DNA of 7,748 nucleotides from an uncultured Collinsella sp. (GCA_902494945.1 CABUVF010000101.1:1-7748); one strand, 5' to 3'. Numbered from the stretch's first letter, positions 1 to 5,793 are shown. Numbers and translations are program-made. Notes: a model not told the origin generated them from the sequence alone.

Positions 1-11
1 TCCCCCCACCC

Positions 12-48
12 AAAAAAGGGGTCAGTCCTCTGTTGTGCTGACTGCCCC
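12..48 (-). terminator. Intrinsic terminator downstream of the zinc-ribbon gene
   Basis: Read on the minus strand, a hairpin with arms at 40-48 and 18-27 (GGGG and CAGTC blocks, one bulged base, 12-nt loop) is followed directly by six U residues (12-17). This is the standard rho-independent layout and would end transcription of the minus-strand zinc-ribbon gene and its C-terminal segment. On the plus strand no U-run follows, so it is directional. Confidence 0.8.
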
Positions 49-92
49 GTTCCTCTAACTATCGCATCGCAGCGCCAACCGGCTGCACTTCC

Positions 93-440
93 CTACTTCC
101 CAAATATCGCAGCGAACAATCCCTTGCGTTTGGGCTTTTCCTCTCGGTAGGAACCCTCGGCCGCCGCTGCCACCTGACGCGGTTGCTCGCCACCTCCACT
201 GTGCACGATCTGGTATAGGAAGGGCGATTTAACGTATTTGACCTCGATGGGCGTGGCGTGCACGGTGCTTTCGCTCGACAGCATCACGCTCGGATTGAGC
301 GGCGCCACAATATGCGTCTCGCGCTTGTCGCTAAACACCACCGCCGCCGCACGGCCCGCCTGGCCGTTCACGGTAATGCGCACCTGCTCGCCATTACGTC
401 CATCCGACGCGGGACGATCGACAAAGTAGACCGGCACCAT
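93..440 (-). CDS. C-terminal segment of a TFIIB-type zinc-ribbon protein (split ORF)
   Basis: A 115-residue ORF whose start ATG lies 54 nt after the stop codon of the zinc-ribbon gene, in the same reading frame with no other stop between. It opens with a beta-rich block: VPVYFVD at residues 2-8, then GEQVRITVNGQAGR at 17-30. This resembles the C-terminal 'LLPVWLL ... Y.F.VNGQTGK' block of TFIIB-type zinc-ribbon proteins of Gram-positive bacteria, as I recall that family. An Ala/Gly-rich linker (about 82-97) leads to a basic, hydrophobic end (KPKRKGLFAAIFGK). There is no zinc ribbon and no transmembrane segment. It is probably the detached tail of the upstream gene. It could also be made separately, because AAGGA at 451-455 sits 10 nt before the ATG. 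No start codon other than this ATG (and a poor CTG) exists in the stretch after the stop. Confidence 0.6.
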   Translation of the reverse strand: MVPVYFVDRPASDGRNGEQVRITVNGQAGRAAAVVFSDKRETHIVAPLNPSVMLSSESTVHATPIEVKYVKSPFLYQIVHSGGGEQPRQVAAAAEGSYREEKPKRKGLFAAIFGK

Positions 441-497
441 AACCAGGCCGTCCTTGTGCTTGCGGGCCTTGCGCGCCCAGGTGCGTATGCTCTTTTA
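441..497 (-). other. In-frame TAA and 18-codon open linker between the two zinc-ribbon ORF segments
   Basis: The TAA at 495-497 is followed by 18 sense codons (KSIRTWARKARKHKDGLV) that run in frame into the ATG at 440. Undoing one base of the TAA, for example to CAA, would restore one ORF of about 445 residues. The frame is the same on both sides, so a single substitution is enough and no frameshift is needed. Whether this is a recent nonsense mutation, a fixed split, readthrough or a sequencing error cannot be told from this window. Confidence 0.65.
451..455 (-). promoter_or_regulatory. Possible ribosome binding site for the 115-residue segment
   Basis: AAGGA on the minus strand lies 10 nt before the ATG at 438-440. 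The spacing is slightly long and the motif also encodes K-D in the linker, so it may be chance. If real, it would allow re-initiation after the upstream stop. Confidence 0.3.
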
Positions 498-1430
498 ATT
501 GAGCCCCAGGAAAGTCTCGGCATCGTTGCCAACAATGTCGAGCGCCAGCTTGTCAATGACCACCTGGTCCTTGGTGGACGCATCGACGGAGACAACGCGG
601 AAGTCGCCTTCCTGCATGGCCGGGTCGAACGACCCAACCTTGGCAAAGTCCCATGGCTCCAGAATGCCCATAAGGCGAACGTCCAGGTAGTTTGCCCTGG
701 GATATGCCCAGTCGAGCACCTCGTAGTACACCAGGGTCTCCTTGCTCAGGCCCTTGCCCGGGAAGGACGCCATCATGCGCAGGTCCGCGAGCGCCATGGG
801 GAAGTAGAAGAGCATCATGTCGTTTTGAATCGCGTCTTCCACATCGTGACCGGCAAAGGCGTCTGGATATCGGCGCACCAGCTCAAGCGCATTGGCGCGC
901 GCCTGCTGCGGCGTTATCTCGCAGGGAATACCCTGCTCGGGCACATATTCCGCACCAACGCCCATGGTCAGGCGCTTGCTAAACGTCCCCGGCTTGAGCA
1001 GGTCGGCGACACCGATCTTATTGCCGCAGGACGGGCACTCAAACACGCGCTGGGTCGACTCGCCCTCAAAGGACGCTCCGCAGAAGGGACAGGGGATACT
1101 CACGTGCGTGGCCTCTTGGAACTCCTGGGCCGTGCCGCGGTCTTCCCACAGCAGATGCTCCAGAACCGACTGATTGCGCCAGTGCTCATTAAAGAAATAC
1201 CAGTCGGGGTCCACCGGGCGCTCGAGCTGCGACACATGTGTGAGCTTAAGCAGCCCATCGACAACCGTCAGTGGCGTATGGCGAATGCCCAGGGCGCTCT
1301 TGGGCTCCCCCGCATCGGCCTGCCACGGAACGACCGTGCCGCAATAGGCGCACTCAAAGCTGCGTTTAGCCTGGTGTGAGTACATAGGGCCGCCGCAGTT
1401 TTGGCATTTAATGGCAAACATCTCGTCCAT
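495..1430 (-). CDS. Double zinc-ribbon protein, TFIIB-type zinc-ribbon family (C-terminally truncated)
   Basis: A 311-residue soluble protein with two four-cysteine zinc ribbons: C9/C12 with C27/C30, and C114/C117 with C132/C135. The second half contains FYFPMALADL (208-217) and ILEPWDF (256-262). These match, by recollection of the family, the 'PFWL' and 'EPFD' blocks of TFIIB-type zinc-ribbon proteins found widely in Firmicutes and Actinobacteria. The molecular role of that family is not established; despite the name it is not a proven transcription factor. The start is the ATG at 1430, with AAAGGAGG 8 nt upstream. The protein stops at a TAA just before the expected C-terminal block, which follows in frame at 93-440. 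It is transcribed divergently from the CDF transporter and ends at the terminator at 12-48. Confidence is high that it is coding, moderate for the family. Confidence 0.85.
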   Translation of the reverse strand: MDEMFAIKCQNCGGPMYSHQAKRSFECAYCGTVVPWQADAGEPKSALGIRHTPLTVVDGLLKLTHVSQLERPVDPDWYFFNEHWRNQSVLEHLLWEDRGTAQEFQEATHVSIPCPFCGASFEGESTQRVFECPSCGNKIGVADLLKPGTFSKRLTMGVGAEYVPEQGIPCEITPQQARANALELVRRYPDAFAGHDVEDAIQNDMMLFYFPMALADLRMMASFPGKGLSKETLVYYEVLDWAYPRANYLDVRLMGILEPWDFAKVGSFDPAMQEGDFRVVSVDASTKDQVVIDKLALDIVGNDAETFLGLN

Positions 1431-1438
1431 GAATACGT

Positions 1439-1446
1439 CCTCCTTT
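1439..1446 (-). promoter_or_regulatory. Ribosome binding site of the zinc-ribbon gene
   Basis: AAAGGAGG on the minus strand, 8 nt before the ATG at 1430. It is a near-perfect Shine-Dalgarno sequence and fixes the start. Confidence 0.85.
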
Positions 1447-1459
1447 GCACTGGGGCTGT

Positions 1460-1476
1460 CGACATTAAGTATGTCG
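1460..1476. promoter_or_regulatory. 17-bp palindrome, candidate operator in a divergent promoter region
   Basis: CGACATTAAGTATGTCG has two perfect 6-bp arms (CGACAT / ATGTCG) around a 5-bp centre. It lies 13 bp upstream of the zinc-ribbon gene's Shine-Dalgarno sequence, inside the 218-bp region between two divergent genes. On the minus strand its centre overlaps the AT-rich TACTTAAT, a possible -10 element. No known regulator's consensus is recognised. Nothing else that codes is seen in the rest of the 1431-1648 gap. Confidence 0.35.
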
Positions 1477-1609
1477 GGCAGGTAAGCACGTGCCCATACC
1501 CATGTGGCCCAAAATCGAGCACCCAGGCAGACGAGAAGGCTCGCTCGTTAGCACCGGCAGACTATTGCTGCATTTTCTGAGCATCGGTGCACGGCGCCCC
1601 CGCGCGAGC

Positions 1610-1615
1610 TACACT
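1610..1615 (+). promoter_or_regulatory. Candidate -10 element for the CDF transporter gene
   Basis: TACACT fits the TAnnnT pattern of a primary sigma-factor -10 box and would place the transcript start about 25-30 nt before the ATG at 1649. No good -35 hexamer is present at 16-18 bp upstream, so this is tentative. Confidence 0.3.
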
Positions 1616-1635
1616 ATCCCCTTAAACATGATTGT

Positions 1636-1640
1636 GAGGA
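1636..1640 (+). promoter_or_regulatory. Ribosome binding site deciding the CDF start
   Basis: GAGGA lies 8 nt before the ATG at 1649. The earlier in-frame ATGs at 1490 and 1628 lack a comparable site and would add residues upstream of a normal CDF N-terminus, so 1649 is chosen. Confidence 0.7.
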
Positions 1641-1648
1641 CGACCGCT

Positions 1649-2830
1649 ATGCTATTTGTAAATCGGCTGGTACATACGCTTGTTCCCGGCAGCGAGGGCG
1701 AGCCGGTCGATACCTCCCGCCGCACCAACGCGGGCTTCGCCGCAAGCCTCATCTGCATTGGCCTCAACATCACCTTGTGCCTGGCCAAGGGCATCGCGGG
1801 CCTGCTCGCTGGCTCCGTCTCCCTCATCGCCGACGCTTTCAACAACCTCTCCGATGCCTCGAGCAACATCGTGAGCCTGCTCGGGTTCCGCCTCGCCAGC
1901 CGCCCGGCAGACGAAGGCCACCCCTATGGCCACGGCCGCTACGAGTACCTCGCCGGCTTGTTTGTCGCCGTCCTGGTTTGCGCCGTCGGCATCAACCTGA
2001 TCCTCGAGTCGGTCACCAAGATCATCAAGCCTTCCCCCACCGCTTACACGCTCGTTTCCCTTGCGGCACTGGCTACATCCATGCTCGTTAAGCTCTGGAT
2101 GGCCGCATTCAACCGCGCGCTGGGCAACCGTATCGATTCCGAAACACTCATTGCCACAGCACAGGACTCCAAAAACGACGTCATCACCTCGGGCTCGGTC
2201 TTGGTGGCGGCGCTTATTTCGCAGACGACCGGCTTTGACCTCGATGGCTGGGCAGGCCTGGGTGTGGGCATCTTCATCTGCATCAGCGGCCTGGGCCTAG
2301 TGCGCGACGCCATCAGCCCGTTGCTGGGGCAAGCGCCCGACCCCAAGCTCGTCCAGGCAATCCGCGACAAGATCATGTCCTATCCGCAGGTCTTGGGCAC
2401 ACACGACCTGATGGTGCACGACTACGGCCCCGGTCGTCAGTTTGCCAGCGCTCACGTGGAGATGCCCGGCGAGGGCGACGCATTTGAGCACCACGAGATC
2501 CTGGACACCATCGAGCACGACATCAAGCGCCAGATGGGCATTGGCATCACGCTGCACTGCGACCCCATCGCGACAACCGGCGATGATTTGCGCGGCTGGG
2601 TCAAGCGCGGCGTTATGCAGATCGACCCCGCGCTCTCCATCCACGACCTGCACGAGCACGACGGGTTCGTTTCGTTTGACCTGGTGCGCCCCGACGGCTT
2701 TGACATATCCGACGAGGAGCTGCTGGAGCTCGTCACGCGCATCGTGCACGAGCGCCGACCCAATGCCTCATGCGTCGTTACGTTTGACTCGGGCTTTAGC
2801 TCGCCCGACCGTCCGGCTGAACAGCTGTAG
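1649..2830 (+). CDS. Cation diffusion facilitator (CDF) family divalent metal exporter, likely Mn2+
   Basis: A 393-residue inner-membrane metal/proton antiporter. Residues about 28-225 form the six-helix CDF domain, with the signature IADAFNNLSD in TM2 (60-69) and HPYGHGRYEY (91-100) after it. The TM2/TM5 metal site reads N65-x3-D69 and D173-x3-D177. Zinc exporters usually have His at the first TM5 position; the N-D-D-D set resembles manganese exporters such as MntE, so Mn2+ efflux is inferred. The cytoplasmic ferredoxin-like dimer domain (about 235-308) keeps the residues that line the FieF cytoplasmic metal sites: H252 (THDL), H269 (AHVEM), and H303/D305 (LHCDP). About 85 more residues follow (309-393), including HDLHEHD at 332-338, which may be a second small alpha/beta domain. 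The gene stands alone, divergent from the zinc-ribbon gene and convergent with the next gene. The family is certain; the metal is not. Confidence 0.92.
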   Translation: MLFVNRLVHTLVPGSEGEPVDTSRRTNAGFAASLICIGLNITLCLAKGIAGLLAGSVSLIADAFNNLSDASSNIVSLLGFRLASRPADEGHPYGHGRYEYLAGLFVAVLVCAVGINLILESVTKIIKPSPTAYTLVSLAALATSMLVKLWMAAFNRALGNRIDSETLIATAQDSKNDVITSGSVLVAALISQTTGFDLDGWAGLGVGIFICISGLGLVRDAISPLLGQAPDPKLVQAIRDKIMSYPQVLGTHDLMVHDYGPGRQFASAHVEMPGEGDAFEHHEILDTIEHDIKRQMGIGITLHCDPIATTGDDLRGWVKRGVMQIDPALSIHDLHEHDGFVSFDLVRPDGFDISDEELLELVTRIVHERRPNASCVVTFDSGFSSPDRPAEQL

Positions 2831-2842
2831 CCCGCTTAACAG

Positions 2843-3832
2843 CTAGTTTCCCTGCGCGCCCGAAATGCCGTTTTGTAGTGCATTCCAGGCACCCGTCGCC
2901 ATGTCGCCCAAGTTCTGCGCGGTGTCGCCCAGGTTTTGTGCCGTATCGCCCAGCTCTTGCGCCTTGTCTCCCAACTCCTGTGCCTTGTTGCTCAAGTCCT
3001 CCAGCGTATTGGAACTCGAGCTGTCGGTACCGCTTTGGCCGTCGGGCGAGTTGCCCGAGCTATTCTTGTGCGTGAGTTGAATTTCGAGGTTGCCGCTGTC
3101 GTTATAGTAAGCAGAAGTAACGACCCAGTTGGCATCGATGACGGGCGTTGAGCCATCATCAGTCAGGACCACGGCATTCGAAAGATTGGCGCCGCGCGAC
3201 TTGAGAAGTTTCTTGGCGTTGGACCAGTACTGCCCCGGGATATCGCTCAGATCGACGGTGCTAGACGAGGCGGACTCGGTTTGCTCGGCAGCGGTATCGG
3301 CCGTTGAACTCCCTCGCTTGTTGAGCATGCCCGACACAATGGCAAACACAATCGACAGCGCAAAGAAGATCGCCAGCACGATGAGGATCTTCTTGATCAC
3401 GCTCGACGAACGCGACGGCTTCTTCTCCTCGTCCTCGCCATATTGCGGAATCGACTTGGGGTACTCGCGATACGGCTCGCGCGACTCGTAGCGAGACTGC
3501 GCCGTGCGAGGCATATACGTCGTCTGCTGAGGCTGCGGAATGGGATTTTGCGGCAGGTCATCATAGGGATTCGGCGTCGAGGCGGCATAAGAATCCTGCG
3601 GCGCGTAATCAAACGGGTCCGGAGCTGCGTTGCCATAGGGGCCTTGCGAAGATACAGCATAAGAATCCCGCGCTGTGTCGCCATAGCCCATAACCCGGGT
3701 TGGCTCGGCAGAAGGCTGTGTCGCGGCGGGGTCGGTATAACCGGGGTTGGGAACAACGCGGGTCGCATCGGCGCTATCGCCAGCCTGCGCGGAACCGTAG
3801 CCGCCCATCACGGTTGTCTTGTCCTGATCCAT
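2843..3832 (-). CDS. Single-pass membrane protein with Tyr/Pro-rich cytoplasmic tail, PASTA-like outer region and heptad repeats
   Basis: A 329-residue protein of unknown function. Residues 1-140 are low-complexity, rich in Pro, Tyr, Gln and Asp, and carry three similar Thr motifs: TTVM at 6-9, TRVV at 24-27 and TRVM at 45-48. A basic patch (K147, K148) precedes one transmembrane helix (about 149-169), so the N-terminus is probably cytoplasmic. After a Ser/Thr-rich spacer, residues about 194-256 (IPG...AKKLLKSRG...WVVTSAYYN...LEIQLTHK) resemble one PASTA repeat, a fold known from Ser/Thr kinases and penicillin-binding proteins. This is a weak, by-eye match. A Ser/Gly linker leads to four heptads (AQELGDK/AQNLGDT type, 283-310). 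The start is the ATG at 3832 with AAAGGA 8 nt upstream. It is monocistronic, convergent with the CDF gene. A role at the cell envelope linked to Ser/Thr kinase signalling is possible but unproven. Confidence 0.85.
   Translation of the reverse strand: MDQDKTTVMGGYGSAQAGDSADATRVVPNPGYTDPAATQPSAEPTRVMGYGDTARDSYAVSSQGPYGNAAPDPFDYAPQDSYAASTPNPYDDLPQNPIPQPQQTTYMPRTAQSRYESREPYREYPKSIPQYGEDEEKKPSRSSSVIKKILIVLAIFFALSIVFAIVSGMLNKRGSSTADTAAEQTESASSSTVDLSDIPGQYWSNAKKLLKSRGANLSNAVVLTDDGSTPVIDANWVVTSAYYNDSGNLEIQLTHKNSSGNSPDGQSGTDSSSSNTLEDLSNKAQELGDKAQELGDTAQNLGDTAQNLGDMATGAWNALQNGISGAQGN
2901..3005. repeat. Five imperfect 21-bp tandem repeats encoding heptads
   Basis: Units start at 2901, 2922, 2943, 2964 and 2985; the first four are close copies (core TCGCCCA or TCTCCCA followed by a CTGTGCC-like end) and the fifth has diverged. 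Being 21 bp they stay in frame and encode the AQxLGDx heptads near the C-terminus of the membrane protein on the minus strand. Silent and near-silent differences between units suggest the repeat is old and kept by selection on the protein. Confidence 0.85.
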
Positions 3833-3840
3833 GCAACGAT

Positions 3841-3846
3841 TCCTTT
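3841..3846 (-). promoter_or_regulatory. Ribosome binding site of the membrane-protein gene
   Basis: AAAGGA on the minus strand, 8 nt before the ATG at 3832, supports that start. Confidence 0.75.
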
Positions 3847-3877
3847 CCGTCGCCCGTAAGCATCAAGTTATCCATGC

Positions 3878-3883
3878 ATTCTA
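3878..3883 (-). promoter_or_regulatory. Candidate -10 element of the membrane-protein gene
   Basis: TAGAAT on the minus strand differs from TATAAT at one base and would give a leader of about 40 nt. The -35 region is poor. An alternative pair, TTGCGC and TAACTT with a 16-bp gap (TAACTT at 3866-3871), cannot be excluded. Confidence 0.4.
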
Positions 3884-3943
3884 CCCGCGCAAAAGCCCGT
3901 GACGGACAGAGCCCGTCCATATCTACAAGACAAGCGCGGCTAG

Positions 3944-3984
3944 AAAACAAAAGCCCCGCCGGGCCTTGGTAGGCGCGACGGGGC
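3944..3984 (-). terminator. Intrinsic terminator of fhs
   Basis: On the minus strand, a 13-bp GC-rich stem (3972-3984 with 3953-3965, one mismatch and one wobble pair, 6-nt loop) is followed by UUUUGUUUU (3944-3952). It begins 25 nt after the fhs stop codon and is a strong rho-independent terminator separating fhs from the membrane-protein gene. Confidence 0.9.
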
Positions 3985-4009
3985 GGGCAAGCAGCTATGG
4001 GCAACAAGC

Positions 4010-5677
4010 TTAGAACAGGCCGGTGATGTTGCCGTCGTTGTCGACGTCGATGTTCTCAGCCGCGGGGACCTTGGGCAGGCCCGGCATGGTCAGAACACTG
4101 CCGGTCAGTGCGACCACAAAGTGGGCACCGGCGGAAACCTTGAGCTCACGCACCGTGATGCGGAAGTTCTCGGGAGCGCCCAGGGCCTTGGCGTTGTCGC
4201 TAAAGCTGTACTGCGTCTTGGCCACGCACACCGGCAGGTTGCCAAAGCCGTTCTCGCGCAGCTCGGCGAGCTGGCGCTTGGCGGCCGGCGTAAAGTCAAC
4301 GCCATCGGCGCGGTAGACCTTGGTGGCAATGGCCTCAAGAGCGTCGGCGACATCGGCGCCGTCCTCATAGGCAAACTTGAGCTCGCTCGGCTGCTCAATC
4401 AGACGCATGACCTCATCGGCAAGCTCGAGCGCGCCCTCGCCGCCCTTGGCCCAGACCTCGGAAAGCTTAACGTTGACGCCGAGCTTCTGGCACTCGGACT
4501 CGATGAGCGCAAGCTCAGCCTCGGTGTCCGTCGGGAAGCGGTTGATGGCGACCACACAGGGCAGACCATAAACGTTCTGGATGTTGTCGACGTGACGCAG
4601 CAGGTTGGGCATGCCGGCCTTGAGTGCCTCGAGGTTCTCCTCGTTGAGGTCGGCCTTGGCGACGCCACCGTTGTACTTCAGCGCACGAGCGGTCGCGACG
4701 ATCACGACGGCGCTGGGGCGAACGCCCGTCATGCGGCACTTGATGTCGAGGAACTTCTCGGCACCCAGATCGGCACCGAAGCCGGCCTCGGTAATGGCGA
4801 CATCGCCAAAGCGCATCGCCATACGCGTGGCCATGATAGAGTTGCAGCCGTGGGCAATGTTGGCGAAGGGACCGCCGTGGACAAACGCGGGCGTGCCCTC
4901 GAGCGTTTGCACCAGGTTGGGCTTGAGCGCGTCCTTAAGCAACGCGGCCATGGCACCCTGGGCCTTAAGGTCGCGGGCACGGACGGGCTCGCCGGCAAAG
5001 CTGTAGCCGACGACGATCTCGCCCAGGCGTTCCTTGAGGTCGTTAATGCTCGTAGACAGGCACAGGATTGCCATGACCTCGGAGGCGACGGTGATATCGA
5101 AGCCGTCCTCGCGCGGCACGCCCTGGGCCTTACCGCCAATACCGTCGATGACGTGGCGCAGCTGACGGTCGTTCATATCGACGACGCGCTTCCAAGTGAT
5201 GCGTTTAACGTCGATACCGAGCTGGTTGCCCTGCTGGATGTGGTTATCAAGCATGGCGGCCAGCAGGTTGTTGGCAGCACCGATGGCATGGAAGTCGCCG
5301 GTAAAGTGCAGGTTGATATCCTCCATGGGGATGACCTGAGCCCAGCCGCCGCCGGCAGCGCCGCCCTTAACGCCAAAGACGGGGCCGAGCGAAGGCTCGC
5401 GCAGGGCCACGGCACTCTTGACGCCGCGTCGGCGCAAGCCATCGGCCAGACCGATGGTCGTGGTGGTCTTACCCTCGCCCGCAGGCGTGGGGTTGATGGC
5501 GGTCACGAGGACGAGCTTGGCCTGGTGATCAGTTGGCTCATTAAGCAGAGAGTAGTCGACCTTAGCCTTGTCGAAGCCGTACGGAATCAGGTGCTTTACG
5601 TCGACACCGGCGTTCTTGGCCACCTCGGTAATGGGCAGCGGTGTGACGGAACGTGCGATTTCGATGTCAGTAGGCAT
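4010..5677 (-). CDS. fhs: Formate-tetrahydrofolate ligase
   Basis: A 555-residue cytoplasmic enzyme (EC 6.3.4.3) that uses ATP to join formate to tetrahydrofolate, giving 10-formyl-THF for purine and formyl-methionine synthesis or for acetogenic-type one-carbon flow. It has the P-loop-like TPAGEGKT (64-71), the family signature GVKGGAAGGGWAQV (102-115) and FTGDFHAIGAANNLL (125-139). The length is that of a normal full bacterial enzyme (about 555-560). The start is the ATG at 5677: AAAGGA lies 6 nt upstream and MPTDIEIA is a typical family N-terminus. A longer in-frame reading from 5752 would add 25 residues across the likely promoter and is rejected. The gene has its own terminator at 3944-3984 and stands 144 bp downstream of ruvB, so it is probably transcribed separately. 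A direct repeat upstream (5755-5793) hints at specific control. Confidence 0.98.
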   Translation of the reverse strand: MPTDIEIARSVTPLPITEVAKNAGVDVKHLIPYGFDKAKVDYSLLNEPTDHQAKLVLVTAINPTPAGEGKTTTTIGLADGLRRRGVKSAVALREPSLGPVFGVKGGAAGGGWAQVIPMEDINLHFTGDFHAIGAANNLLAAMLDNHIQQGNQLGIDVKRITWKRVVDMNDRQLRHVIDGIGGKAQGVPREDGFDITVASEVMAILCLSTSINDLKERLGEIVVGYSFAGEPVRARDLKAQGAMAALLKDALKPNLVQTLEGTPAFVHGGPFANIAHGCNSIMATRMAMRFGDVAITEAGFGADLGAEKFLDIKCRMTGVRPSAVVIVATARALKYNGGVAKADLNEENLEALKAGMPNLLRHVDNIQNVYGLPCVVAINRFPTDTEAELALIESECQKLGVNVKLSEVWAKGGEGALELADEVMRLIEQPSELKFAYEDGADVADALEAIATKVYRADGVDFTPAAKRQLAELRENGFGNLPVCVAKTQYSFSDNAKALGAPENFRITVRELKVSAGAHFVVALTGSVLTMPGLPKVPAAENIDVDNDGNITGLF

Positions 5678-5683
5678 GGACGG

Positions 5684-5689
5684 TCCTTT
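5684..5689 (-). promoter_or_regulatory. fhs: Ribosome binding site deciding the fhs start
   Basis: AAAGGA on the minus strand, 6 nt before the ATG at 5677. It supports this start over the upstream in-frame ATG codons at 5752 and 5722. Confidence 0.8.
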
Positions 5690-5717
5690 CGTTACCGGAT
5701 GAGAAAAAGACCAATTC

Positions 5718-5746
5718 AGCATAGCACGGGCGCGCAATAGTAAAAC
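5718..5746 (-). promoter_or_regulatory. fhs: Candidate fhs promoter
   Basis: On the minus strand TATGCT (5718-5723) fits a -10 box. The -35 position 16-17 bp upstream holds only the weak TTTTAC/GTTTTA (5740-5746). A weak -35 would fit a promoter needing an activator, whose site could be the direct repeat just upstream. The predicted leader is about 35 nt, too short for a folate riboswitch. Confidence 0.4.
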
Positions 5747-5754
5747 GCCCATAA

Positions 5755-5793
5755 CCGATGAACGGCGATATGTTTACCCGATGCCCGGCGATA
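5755..5793. repeat. Direct repeat upstream of the fhs promoter, candidate regulator sites
   Basis: CCGATGAACGGCGATA (5755-5770) and CCGATGCCCGGCGATA (5778-5793) agree at 14 of 16 positions and are offset by 23 bp, about two helical turns. They lie in the non-coding gap between ruvB and fhs, immediately upstream of the putative -35. Two same-facing sites on one DNA face are typical of an activator or response-regulator binding region. No known consensus is recognised. Confidence 0.45.

Noticed and set aside
69..86. Hairpin GCAGC-8-GCTGC after the zinc-ribbon C-terminal ORF
   Set aside because: Only 5 bp and no U-run; the real terminator is at 12-48.
258..1379. A 373-codon open frame on the plus strand, antisense to the zinc-ribbon gene
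   Set aside because: The opposite strand has two clear zinc ribbons, a perfect Shine-Dalgarno sequence and a terminator. The antisense frame has no recognisable domain. It does span the in-frame TAA region, but this looks like a codon-bias effect.
1469..1499. Interrupted inverted repeat GTAT...GGGCA / TGCCC...ATAC near the divergent promoters
   Set aside because: The arms are broken by an unmatched 3-base insert and it overlaps the cleaner 17-bp palindrome. No U-run follows on either strand, so it is neither a good terminator nor a better operator.
1490..1648. In-frame N-terminal extension of the CDF transporter from ATG 1490
   Set aside because: It would cover the probable promoter and lacks a ribosome binding site, whereas ATG 1649 has GAGGA at 8 nt and gives a normal CDF N-terminus.
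3901..3917. Short inverted repeat GACGG-7-CCGTC upstream of the membrane-protein gene
   Set aside because: Arms of 5 GC-rich bases are common by chance at this base composition, and there is no further extension.
4121..5740. A 539-codon open frame on the plus strand, antisense to fhs
   Set aside because: It mirrors fhs almost end to end and has no family features. Long antisense frames are expected opposite GC-rich genes with strong codon bias. fhs on the other strand is unmistakable.
5678..5752. In-frame N-terminal extension of fhs from ATG 5752
   Set aside because: It overlaps the likely promoter and Shine-Dalgarno sequence; the family's N-terminus starts at the ATG at 5677.
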